Source: Peromyscus leucopus | Taxonomy: Eukaryota > Chordata > Mammalia > Rodentia > Cricetidae | Reading direction: 5' to 3' | DNA: 64,000 nt | Assembly (NCBI RefSeq): GCF_004664715.2 | Contig: NC_051072.1 | Location: forward strand, 43,197,642-43,261,641 | Shown here: in pieces, positions 12,534 to 20,877 of the stretch | Layout: each line of letters begins with the position of its first letter | Position numbering within the stretch: position 1 is the first letter of the stretch | Notes under the pieces: model-generated | Seen by the model: only the letters and a program-made list of their open reading frames with translations | Told to the model about the DNA's origin: nothing | Database searches by the model: none | Position numbers and translations under genes: made by a program

Positions 12534-14387
12534 ATTTGAGACTACAGTGCTTCATTTCGAAGGAAAGCAATTTTCACAGTGGAATTTCAGATGCTGTGAC
12601 AGATTCATGGGAGCAGTAATTAATGTGGGGAAATAAGAGTAATTGTTTCCCCAGAAATTCTCCAGAATCTAAAATTATCATCCAACCCTGTGCCCAACTA
12701 ATCACTTGCTCTTCAATGAGAATAAGAGAGGGTCTGCAGTATAAACAAGGATGAGAGTCAAGATGTTTGAACCTGGAGCCCTGTCCTTCAGGGGGACCTC
12801 ACCGAGGAACTTGGTGACTCAGGAGGCATCACAAAGCCCTTCTCCAGAGGGGCCATCCTCTAGGAGGACAGGACTCCAGAAAAAGAAGGTAAGAAAGTGC
12901 TGTCGATGCATTCTCCCCTATACCTCTGTGTTTAAGATCTACCACCTTAGAACATTAAGGTTCTCCTGCCTTAGCATGGGCCAGCCTTGTCTCCCATTTA
13001 GTCTTCATTATAGAAGGCACACTATAATTATTGATAGCTTAAGAAGTTTATTTCATAGGGCATATCTCCAGGCTATCTACCAAAGTTGCCCACATTATCT
13101 GAAAAATACCTTTCTTAATCACTATTCTGTTCTATAACACCAAATAACTTAATTATAACTTTTAAGAACCGCTCCCCCCCTACCTTCATCGCCAAGTATA
13201 CATACTTCCCAGGGATTTTTCCATTTCTTAAATAGCTTTAATAATGCTTATTTTGAGCTCATTCCTGTTTACCTCAAAGGAACATTCATTCCAAGGCTGT
13301 GAAGGTTTAACACATTAACAGTAAACTTCAAGTCACCAATAATCCATATGTGTTACATTGAAGAAAGAAATCAGGGCACTTCCCCTTAGTGTCATTTACC
13401 CAAGAGCAAACCCAGATTTGAACTCTCGACTCTCCCTGCGTCTTCTGCCCTCCATCTGTCAGTTATACGAGTCTGAGTCTGTGCCTAATTGGGCTAAATT
13501 ATGACTCTATCCTGAGTCTATGTCCATTCCTTAGCACGTCTGTCCCTAACAAAGAGCTATGCTCTCTCTTTTATGGAACAGCACAGAAAGCATCACCTGG
13601 GAAAGGAATGAGGAATCCTTTATAGAAATCTTTAACAACATTTTAAGTTGCCGACGCCAACTGACCCAAATTGACTCAAATAACAAACAGTGCTATAAAC
13701 CTCTTTGTTTATCAGCAATACCCAAATGTTGTGTTTAGCATTTATGGCAGATATTCATCTTATAAGATTGCTCTCCATTGCTATTTTTATTATTTCCAGC
13801 AAATGGTTATCAGAATACACACAGATTACTCTGGGCGAAGTGTATGAAACAGCACATAATTTAAGATTACAGCTTTGCATGAACTTAGGTTATAAAAGTT
13901 GATTATATGGGATATCCAAGACAGGTAAGATTGTCTATTACATTGTTCTCTTATAGGCATGTTAAACAAACAGGTTGAGGACACAGTAGGATGGTGGTCT
14001 TGACTCTTAAGTGACCCAAGTGTGTATAAGTAACTCAGCTGTGAACTCCACTCAAAGCCCCAATCTCTTAGAAATTAAGAGATATAATGCGTTGCTATAC
14101 ATGACCATTTAGTTGAACTAAATATCACCCTACAGTTATTAACTTATGTCATTTTTATGGCAGGGGGTCAGGCCATGACATCTATCTGGACTGCAGGTAC
14201 TCAGAACCCCTTCCTTATACCTGAAATTTCTGTTTCACCTTCTGTTCACCATTTTGTTTTTCTAGTAACACAACTCCTACTCTTCTCTAAGTCCACTCTA
14301 CCCATTGGTCATCTTTTAACCATCAACAAGAAACACATCTTCATAATTACTAATGTCTACTAATCCCCTTATTGAGTCCTTGAACAG
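12534..14387. other. Unassigned non-coding stretch
   Basis: Nothing recognised. The 128-codon plus frame at 12751-13137 has no domain, signal peptide or sensible composition and is judged fortuitous. It also holds a C8 run at 13172-13179. Confidence 0.45.
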
Positions 14388-14430
14388 AGACTGAATGTAG
14401 TTCAGCTGGTAGAGTGCTTGCTCAACTGGA
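14388..14430 (+). repeat. ID/tRNA-like SINE head fragment
   Basis: 'tgtagttcagctggtagagtgcttgctcaac' matches the A-box half of ID/B4-type SINEs. No cloverleaf can be completed, so this is not a tRNA gene. Confidence 0.5.
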
Positions 14431-14439
14431 ATGGATTTT

Positions 14440-14875
14440 CCTAGGAAGATTGAACATATCTATTCACCCCAGAAAGGACACTAGTGGTAGACTAAAAAAA
14501 CAAGTCCCTCCAATTCCAGCTTGCTGAAACAATGAGGCACTTGGAGTTACTTACAGAACCATGAGTGAGGGGTTACATAGAGGAGCATGAGTAAATCAAA
14601 AAATCACTTGTATCACAAAAACAAGCATACTACCCAGTAATCACAGGTAATGACTCTCAAAAGCTGTATCAGTTAGTTTCCACCCTAATATACCATGGCA
14701 CCCCTCAAAGTCACCTGTAGCCATGGTAAAGGATCTGGTAGAAAGGAGTGAATGGCTGGAATCTTAGGTAAGAGTTTGATTACCCTTCCCACTTTCATTT
14801 TTATAGAGGATGCTCACAACCTGTTATTACCATAGACTTAACTGTTGCTGTACTCTCTTGTTAATAACATCTATT
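14440..14875 (+). repeat. Unclassified old interspersed repeat, copy A left part
   Basis: Collinear with 22060-22450: shared blocks include 'tattcaccccagaaaggacactagtggtag' versus 'gttcactccagataggacatcaacagtag', 'ccagcttgctgaaacaatga' versus 'cagcttggagaagcaatga', and 'aatggctggaatcttaggtaa' versus 'gatggctgaaatctcaggtaa'. The match resumes after the ERV at 19789-19870, so this copy was split by later insertions. I recall similar text as a rodent-wide repeat but cannot name it. Confidence 0.65.
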
Positions 14876-14880
14876 TCATT

Positions 14881-14915
<35 letters not shown>

Positions 14916-14994
14916 CAGTTTTTTTTTTTTTTTTTCTGATCTTAGCTGGTAATAGATCGTCTTGTATCTATTCGTGCGTCATTTTTACTTTTTT
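14876..14994 (-). mobile_element. Very short A-tailed retroposon with perfect 16-bp TSD
   Basis: TCATTTTTACTTTTTT is repeated exactly at 14876-14891 and 14979-14994. Between them (14892-14978), read on the minus strand, is a 43-nt body starting CGCACGAATAGATAC and ending CAGCTAAGATCAG, followed by A17, CTG and a further A tract of about 30. This is the signature of L1-mediated target-primed reverse transcription of a small RNA, or of an extremely 5'-truncated LINE. The body contains a perfect 7-bp stem (AATAGAT/ATCTATT) with an 8-nt loop. The source RNA is not recognised. Confidence 0.75.
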
Positions 14995-15122
14995 GTAAAA
15001 TATTTTTATTATTGCATACGCTTCCATAATTTAAAATGAATTTTAGCCATTCTTACCCCTAACTCCCTCTCTCATCACCTTTCATATAACTGAATACTTC
15101 CATCCCCCAAATTAAGTCCACA
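14995..15122 (-). mobile_element. L1 3' tail fragment, antisense
   Basis: T/A-rich start followed by 'cttacccctaactccctctctcatcacc', resembling the reverse complement of a rodent L1 3' UTR end as seen at 22860, 40368 and 46928. It is cut on the right by the ERV. Confidence 0.5.
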
Positions 15123-15588
15123 TGTAGATGTAACCTGCCGTCTTATTAAAATAAAAAACATAGAACCAATGTAAAAGAGAAAGCCGAGAGGTCAGAGCTC
15201 AGAGCTAAAATCTTACCTCCTGCAGTGTTCCTAGCTTCCCCTAAAAAAAGCTACTTCCTGTGTGTCTGTCTTTAAATAGTCTTTCTGTTCTGCCTTCTCA
15301 TTGGTTGTAAACACAAACACATGACTGCCTCATCACTGCCTGTAAGTACCGCCCTCCAGGTCTTAAAGGTCTGCAATGCTGGCTGTATCCCTGAACACAC
15401 AGAGATCTACCTAGCTCTTCTACCAAGTGCTGGGATTAAAGGCGTGTGCCACCACCACCACCACCACCACCACCACCACCACCACCACCACGCTCTTGCT
15501 ATAGCTCTAATAGCTCTGACCCCTGGGCAACTTTATTTATTGACATACAATGAAAATCACATTTCAGTATAAATAAAATACCACCGTA
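15123..15588 (-). repeat. 3' LTR of the ERV, with a B1-derived segment in U3
   Basis: On the minus strand it begins after the purine tract, contains AATAAATAAAG early, a CCAAT motif (ACCAATGAG), a TATTTAAAG TATA-like box, a TTTAATAAGA tract and ends GGTTACATCTACA. The expected initial TG reads TA (15588-15587), probably decay. At 15421-15450 the plus strand reads CTGGGATTAAAGGCG, the antisense of the B1 5' region, followed by (CAC)n; this segment is missing from the aberrant 5' LTR. The U5 end matches the ends of the 5' LTR with a few differences. Confidence 0.82.
15449..15491 (+). repeat. (CAC)n microsatellite inside the 3' LTR
   Basis: About 14 perfect CAC units expanded from the GTGGTGG of the embedded B1-like head (minus sense). 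The plus-strand poly-histidine frame is an artefact. Confidence 0.95.
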
Positions 15589-15600
15589 TTTCCCCTTTTC
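15589..15600 (-). other. Polypurine tract of the ERV
   Basis: Minus strand reads GAAAAGGGGAAA directly before the 3' LTR. This is the canonical place and composition for the plus-strand primer of retroviral reverse transcription. Confidence 0.7.
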
Positions 15601-17380
15601 TATTTTAATAAAAAGAAAAAAAGGCAAAAGGTTATAACTAACAAAAGAAAAACTATATACAAAAGTACAATAACTATATACAATATATACAAGTAACAAA
15701 TACCTAAACAATGTCTAGTCCATTTGTATTTGTCAAATCAGAGAAAATAATTCCCTTATCTATCCTATTTTAGTAAGTCCAAGATGTATCTAATTCACTT
15801 TCTATCCTAATTAATCTTCAACTATAACTAACTAAACTAAAACTCCCTCAGAGACCCAAGAAGGAAATAATATTAGCTAACAAAAATAAAAACAGGAAGT
15901 GCATACAAGCAACTTCCAAAAAATTTGTGAGTTGACAGAAACAGCCAGCTGCCTGGACAGTCACCTGAGGTTTCTCCGCAGTGTTGGGGCATCATCTTCA
16001 GCCTATAGGCTTAGCGTATCTGACAGACTCATTTGTGAAGTAGGATGTACACCAGGTCAACAGTTCAACCTCACATTGGGTGAGAGCAGTCCATGTACCA
16101 GAAACACCTGAATTCAACTAGTGTCAGGTCATGATTCAGGATTTTAAATTCTGGAAATTGTTGACGTTTTTTTAATTCAGCTGTCCATTCTTCTTGGCTG
16201 TGTATATATGGCTTCATCTCAGCATCCCCTTCTTCTCCACATCCCTCTATTAAATGCCAGTCTACTATTGAGAGGCATGAGCTTTCAGCTGCTGTTCCAT
16301 TGCACAACAGAAGCCATTGGCCCACTGCCTGTTCAGCTGCCTTTGAAGAAAAGGGCACTGTACCTTTTCCGAATTGTGAAGGCCACTTGAGGGATGGTGC
16401 CCATATTGTCCTGGCCTCAGAAGATGCCTTTTGATAAAGCCATAACCACACTTGTTTTGGCAACAATCAGTAGTCCTTTGTTTCATGTCCTGTCTTTCCA
16501 TTTTGTCCTGTTAATTCGAGGATACTTTGTTGTGCAGTGGCTAACTTTTGCCACAATGAACGTTAACTCCATATGCAGTTTTTTCAATGCCCATATTTTC
16601 TCTGAAGTAGATTGGTACTGCCAGGAGACGACATGTCTCAAAAAAGAAAAATTTCTAAGTTATTAAAACATTTTAAATGCCATATTCGGTAGATCTCTGA
16701 AGGGTTTGAAGATGACCAGTCTAAAATATATCTGCTCAATTTTTAAAACATATCTAATATGACTACAAGTTCTATTGTAATGTCTAACTACTTTCATTTC
16801 TTTATATCCTAATAGTTGGTAATAATGTAAAGTATTTAAAACTAGTAACTGTCTTTTTCTTTTCTTTTCTTTCTTTTGTTATACAAGAACCTTAAATCTA
16901 ATTTCCTTTGCTTAGCCTTTTTCCTAACCCTTGACAACAACTTGTAACCAACCCCCTAAACAATGAAAATTACCCCAGACCCGAAACCCATTAAAAGGAC
17001 CAAAAAACCACCTGCCTCACACCACCTCTTTGGGAATGTGGGCATCGTATTCTTAAAATTGCTTCCTGCTGGGTATGGGTGAAGTTATCTTTATCCTGAA
17101 AGAAAAATTTTAGGTTAATTGTCAAATTCTAGGAAAGGTAACTATATCCTTCATCATCCAGTCTGTGTATAATGCCAAAGTTCAGGGTTTATCTCAAGTC
17201 CTTATTCAAGTAGTCTTTCAGACTGGATCATCTCAGCTAGTCATCTCAAAATTGCTCTGAGGACCTTGTAGTTCAAAGTTGATCTGTAGATGATGTTTGT
17301 CAGCTTAGTGATATTATTATTGTCCACGTGGAATTGTTGTTGCTGTGGGGACCCATCTTCTTTCTGGAGACTTCGGTTGA
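15601..17380 (-). other. ERV internal 3' region, unrecognised
   Basis: AT-rich near the LTR, then mixed composition. Minus-strand frames (for example 16466-16071, 131 codons) show no similarity I can recognise to polymerase, integrase or envelope: no YXDD, no zinc-binding HHCC, no transmembrane-plus-furin layout. It may be non-coding sequence of the element or heavily rearranged remnants. A pyrimidine-rich run lies at 16853-16878. Confidence 0.5.
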
Positions 17381-17385
17381 AAAAA

Positions 17386-17613
17386 TCAGCCTGGCCATGA
17401 TTTCTTGCACAAAACTGATAAGAGACTCGAACACAAAGACATATATATGCAGCTAATTGAAGCCTTTTTTCTCGAATTAGTTAGTACTCTATTTGACATA
17501 TTAGTTATGTACTGCTTAATAAGTGACCAAAAATTTTTCTTTATGTTTTCTCCTGAATTTTCTATTCTCTCTGTTTCATCATCCTGACCAGCATGATTTA
17601 TTCCAATAGGCAC
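17386..17613 (-). pseudogene. Short ERV open frame after gag, unidentified
   Basis: A 75-codon frame starts 9 bp after the gag stop. The charged first half (many E, D, K and N) is followed by a serine/cysteine-rich hydrophobic end. It does not look like protease or dUTPase. It could be a relic of the gag-pro junction joined to downstream sequence by the deletion that removed pol. No function assigned. Confidence 0.35.
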
Positions 17614-17621
17614 TTGGTTAT

Positions 17622-18938
17622 TTAATCGCTCTGAGCAGGGGTTTCCTCTACAGCTGCAGGAGAGATTTGAACTGGATTTGCTATGGGTGCCTGCATGAGG
17701 CCCCTGCGGGAATTTCCCAAAAACTGAGGCAAAGGATTACCATGTCTGTCCTTTGTTGATCTACATTCATTGGTCCAGTGTTTTCCCTTACCATACCTTC
17801 TGAATACTCCCGAAGGAAGCGGCATTCTGTTGCCATTGTTCCTTGAAGAAACATTGTTTCTAGGAATGACCTGTTTACAGTCCCTTTTCAAATGTCCTTG
17901 CTTTCCACATCCAAAACATCTAACACTCCTCAAACCTTTTGAAATTGCTTCTCCTACCCACATATCATCATGCTCATCAGCCTCAACATTAACTGTGTTT
18001 CTAATCATCTTCCAAAGGTGCAGATCTTGCCTTTAATGGCCTGATTATTCTTTTGCATGCTGCATTCGCATTCTCAAAGGCCAAAGCTTCAATTATTATC
18101 TTACTAGCTTCTGAAACGGAGACCATTCTCTTTACTGCTGTAGCCAGCCTTTGTAAAAAAATCTGTGAAAGATTCTTTTGGGCCTTGCATAACCTTTGTA
18201 AATGACTCAGTTTTTTTCCTGGTTCCTCAACTCTGTCCCATGCATTCAAGGCTGCCGTTCGACATAAAATTAGGGTTTGGATGTCATATAAACATTGTGT
18301 TTTACTGAAGCATATTGGCCTTCTCCAATAAGCTGATCCTGGCAAACTTGTATTCCTTTATCCCTCCATTGTTTTTCTATGTTTTTAGCTTCATCCATAA
18401 ACCAAGTTAAAAATTGCAGCCTCTGGCTGGGTTCAAGAACAGCTTGTTCCAGCTCCCGCCAGTCCTGTGGTACAATCCTATTATATGTTGACCAAGAGTT
18501 TAACATTTGCTTTACATATGGGGAATACATGCCATTAGATACTATTGCCTCCTTAAACCTTATTAAATCCAAAGTTTCAATTGGAGCCTAAATATTTTGT
18601 GTAGTCATTTGATCAGGCAACTGCTGTACGGTTACAGGATAAATTAAGGGTGACTGTGTGAAAACAGGCTTTCTTTCTGTAACCTTATGATCCAAACTTG
18701 AAACAACTTCACTGTTAATTTCTTCTGTCTGAATTTTTACAGGTTTAACAAGTTTTTCTAAAGCTGTCATCCTGGCACTTAAATTGACTATCTTTTTAAA
18801 TTGTAAAATGAGGATAAGCATAGTGATAAATTGCATAATTCCAATAAAACTAATCTTCTCATATAGTTTTTCCATTGTCAGATTGCCTAAAATTTCAAAC
18901 AAAACCCAATTTTCTTTCAATGTACACATAAAACCCAT
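17622..18938 (-). pseudogene. gag: Broken ERV gag (signal-anchored N-terminus, capsid, nucleocapsid)
   Basis: Gag is the structural polyprotein of retrovirus-like particles. The ATG at 18938 has a good context (AAAAAAATGG). The first block (18938-18588, 116 codons) has a hydrophobic segment at residues 29-47, like the ER-targeting N-terminus of IAP gag, then a short helical stretch. A TAG at 18590-18588 interrupts the frame. The capsid-like block (18572-18270) stays in phase and contains the QDQLIGEGQYA motif typical of IAP/betaretroviral capsid. A frameshift near 18280 leads to 18345-18001 (CRTAALNAWD motif) and a second near 18005 to the nucleocapsid (18008-17622). Zinc knuckle 1 is an intact CX2CX4HX4C (17877-17918). 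Knuckle 2 (17763-17804) lacks its first two cysteines. Not translatable as a whole. Confidence 0.88.
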
Positions 18939-19070
18939 TTTTTTAAATGTGGAAAAAAATTCTCTTTTAAATAGTTTCCTTTATTGATATGTTGTGACTT
19001 ACCAAATCTGCGATAGAACAGTAGAAATCCAAGCGAAATTTCAAAAAGCCACCTAGTGTCCTAGGTGTGA

Positions 19071-19134
<64 letters not shown>

Positions 19135-19372
19135 GCATAGCCGGCTAAAGCTTAAATCCAGCCATGTGTTCCCTCTTGAGCCGAGTCAAGGCTTGGCTTT
19201 ACAGGCAGGGGCCCTGTTTGGCAGGGCAGGCCTGAGTTGTTTGTAGCACTGGCTTTAAGCAAGCAGTTCACGGTTAGTCCGGCCTGAGGCCAAGCAGACC
19301 TGGGCCAGGGCTAGGGAGCCAGCTGCTCAGGACTAGGGAGCCAGCCCCAAGTGGTTTTTAATGGATTCTTGT
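18939..19372 (-). other. ERV 5' untranslated leader
   Basis: It lies between primer site and gag start. It contains the GA microsatellite and a short tandem duplication around AGGGAGCCAGC (19310-19350). In retroviruses this region carries dimerisation and packaging signals; none can be identified from sequence alone. Confidence 0.55.
19076..19127 (+). repeat. (GA)n microsatellite in ERV leader
   Basis: About 26 uninterrupted GA units. In the ERV sense this is a (TC)n polypyrimidine tract just upstream of gag. Confidence 0.98.
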
Positions 19373-19386
19373 CACGTTGGGCGCCA
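19373..19386 (-). promoter_or_regulatory. Primer-binding site, tRNA-Lys1,2 type
   Basis: Minus strand reads TGGCGCCCAACGTG followed by ACAAG. The first 14 bases equal the complement of the 3' end of tRNA-Lys1,2, the primer used by several betaretroviruses and lentiviruses. It sits 2 bp after the LTR end (spacer TC). Classical IAPs use tRNA-Phe, so this element is not a standard IAP. Confidence 0.85.
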
Positions 19387-19388
19387 GA

Positions 19389-19778
19389 TGTAGATGTAAC
19401 CAACCGTCTTATTAAATTAAGAAACACAGAACCAATGTAAAAGAGAAAGCCAGGGGTCAGAGCTATTAGAGCCATAGCAACTTGGTAGAAGAGCTAGGTA
19501 GATCTCTGTGTGTTCAGGGATACAGCCAGCATTGGAGACATACGCCTTTAAGACTGGAGGGCGGTACTTACAGGCAGTCATGTGTTTGGGTTTACAACCA
19601 ATGAGAAGGCAGAACAGAAAGACTATTTAAAGACAGACACAGTAAGTAGCTCTCTCTTTTGGGGAAGCTAGGAGCACTGCAGGAGGTAAGATTTTAGCTC
19701 TGAGCTCTGACCCTTGGCTTTCTCTTTTACATTGGTTCTGTGTTTCTTATTTTAATAAGACGGTTGGTTACATCTACA
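19389..19778 (-). repeat. Aberrant 5' LTR: internally inverted, with 76-bp terminal inverted repeats
   Basis: Positions 19389-19464 and 19703-19778 are reverse complements with about two mismatches. The middle (19465-19702) runs in the opposite orientation to the 3' LTR. Put another way, this LTR is an LTR flipped relative to the provirus, missing about 70 bp of U3 start and the B1-like insert, and with an inverted U5 end in place of U3. The left end still abuts the primer-binding site correctly because the ends are palindromic. Confidence 0.8.
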
Positions 19779-19788
19779 TCTACATCCC

Positions 19789-19870
19789 ACTTTTACTTGT
19801 TCCATTGCCATAACTACAGGACCAAGGCATGCTGTGGGTCACAACAGCAATCTGCTCCGTGATGCCGATG
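19789..19870 (+). repeat. Unclassified old interspersed repeat, copy A right part
   Basis: 'ttccattgccataactacaggaccaaggcatgctgtgggtcac' is collinear with 22440-22490 ('ctccgttgccatgattactagatcaaggtattttgtaggtcac'), completing the copy interrupted at 14876. Confidence 0.65.
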
Positions 19871-19875
19871 CTCAT

Positions 19876-20235
19876 TGTATTAGTTATATTTTTGTCACTG
19901 TGACAAAACACCATGCCCAACATGGCTTGTGAAAGAAAGAGTTTATTTTGGCTTTTGACTTGAGAAGGAGGGTCTATTGGAATAGAAGCATGCAGGTGGA
20001 GCAGGATGCTATGACATCATTTCTTTGATTACATGCAGGAAGCAGATAAAGCAGACTGGGTGAGTGGCAATGCTCTACATTCTCAAAGCCTGTCCCCACT
20101 ATCTTAGTTTCTTCAGCAAGGCTGAACCTGCTAAAAGTTCTATAATTCTCAAACACCACCACCAACTTTGGATCCAGTGTTCAAATATGTGACCTTATGG
20201 GGGAAACTCCACATTCCACATTCAAATCACCACAG
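19876..20235. repeat. RMER1-like rodent interspersed repeat, copy 3
   Basis: 'tgtattagttatatttttgtcactgtgacaaaacaccatg', 'aagagtttattttggct', 'gttcaaatatgtgaccttatggggga' and terminal 'caaatcaccaca' match the same family as 8211 and 9342. The 3' half is better preserved here than in copy 2. Confidence 0.68.
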
Positions 20236-20785
20236 TAATGTTATACCTAAAGTTAATTTTATTACAACACTTTACCCCTTTCCCTGGCTCTTAAGTTTTG
20301 TCTGCCTTCTCTTCTGCATAATGTTTCCTTCACCTTAGAGGAGGTGATCTATGCATGATTCTTTTCTTAAAATTTGGCCACAACAATAATCACTTATTTT
20401 TTAGTAGTTTTACCAGTGATAGAGGTCCATTCACTAGAAATGAAAATTTCTTTGAACAAAGGAAGACAACAGTAGTAATATATAGACATAAACACAATTG
20501 TTTAGAAGGCATATCACATTTACTTAATAGAACAATTGAAGCAGGTCCTTCATAGGGTCTATCACTTCCTAGCCAAGTTTTCTGCCTTAGATAGAAGCAT
20601 AAATATGGGTTCCCTATTGTACAGAGAGACTTTAATACAATTGGAAAGTGATTGGCTTTATCAATAACATTCATGCCACTGTTACACCACAAGTTCATCT
20701 TGCCTATTTTGCTGCTAGGTAACCATTGACAACCAATCTACAACTCTATAGCATCTTCCCATACTATATAAATGCTAGCCAACAA
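20236..20785. other. Unassigned non-coding stretch
   Basis: No recognised feature. The 102-codon minus frame at 20390-20698 has no protein signature. Confidence 0.4.
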
Positions 20786-20790
20786 GAAGT

Positions 20791-20824
<34 letters not shown>

Positions 20825-20877
20825 CTAATCTTTGACAGATCAAGATCTTCTTATGTGAAAAAAAAAGAATAATTTTT
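20786..20877 (-). mobile_element. Second very short A-tailed retroposon with near-perfect TSD
   Basis: Flanks AGAAGTAATTTTT (20786-20798) and AGAATAATTTTT (20866-20877) differ by one base. Read on the minus strand the insert has a body of about 33 nt ending CTGTCAAAGATTAG, preceded by a T-rich run and followed by about 26 A. It has the same architecture as the insert at 14892-14978, and its last 27 bases before the tail agree at 17 positions with that one, including AGAnGATCT and AAGATnAG. Confidence 0.6.

Larger units (their letters stand above)
15123..19778 (-). mobile_element. Class II endogenous retrovirus, gag-only, non-autonomous (mys/mysTR- or IAP-like)
   Basis: A 4.66-kb element on the minus strand. 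In transcription order: aberrant 5' LTR (19778-19389), primer-binding site (19386-19373), leader with a GA repeat, broken gag (18938-17622), about 1.8 kb of unrecognised internal sequence, a tract resembling a polypurine tract (15600-15589) and 3' LTR (15588-15123). Flanks give an imperfect 6-bp TSD (tccaca at 15117-15122, tctaca at 19779-19784), the class II size. I see no protease, dUTPase, reverse transcriptase, integrase or envelope motif, so it could only have moved using proteins from a relative. The gag resembles IAP-type gag. The size and gag-only plan resemble the mys elements of cricetid rodents (inference). Confidence 0.85.

Noticed and set aside
12751..13137. 128-codon plus-strand frame
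   Set aside because: No recognisable domain, signal peptide, periodic codon bias or neighbouring exon; a frame of this length is expected by chance in 64 kb.
14388..14430. tRNA gene (TAGTTCAGCTGGTAGAG A-box)
   Set aside because: Only an A-box half is present; no B-box or cloverleaf. It is an ID/B4-type SINE head.
15123..15510. 3' LTR interpreted as an independent solo LTR rather than part of the ERV
   Set aside because: A sequence resembling a polypurine tract directly precedes it in the correct minus-strand position and its end pairs with an imperfect TSD at the far end, so it is better read as the true 3' LTR; the 5' LTR is the abnormal one.
15321..15572. Poly-histidine protein on the plus strand
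   Set aside because: The histidines are the (CAC)n repeat inside the ERV 3' LTR.
16071..16466. Possible ERV pol or env frame of 131 codons
   Set aside because: No reverse transcriptase, integrase or envelope motif visible; treated as unrecognised internal ERV sequence.
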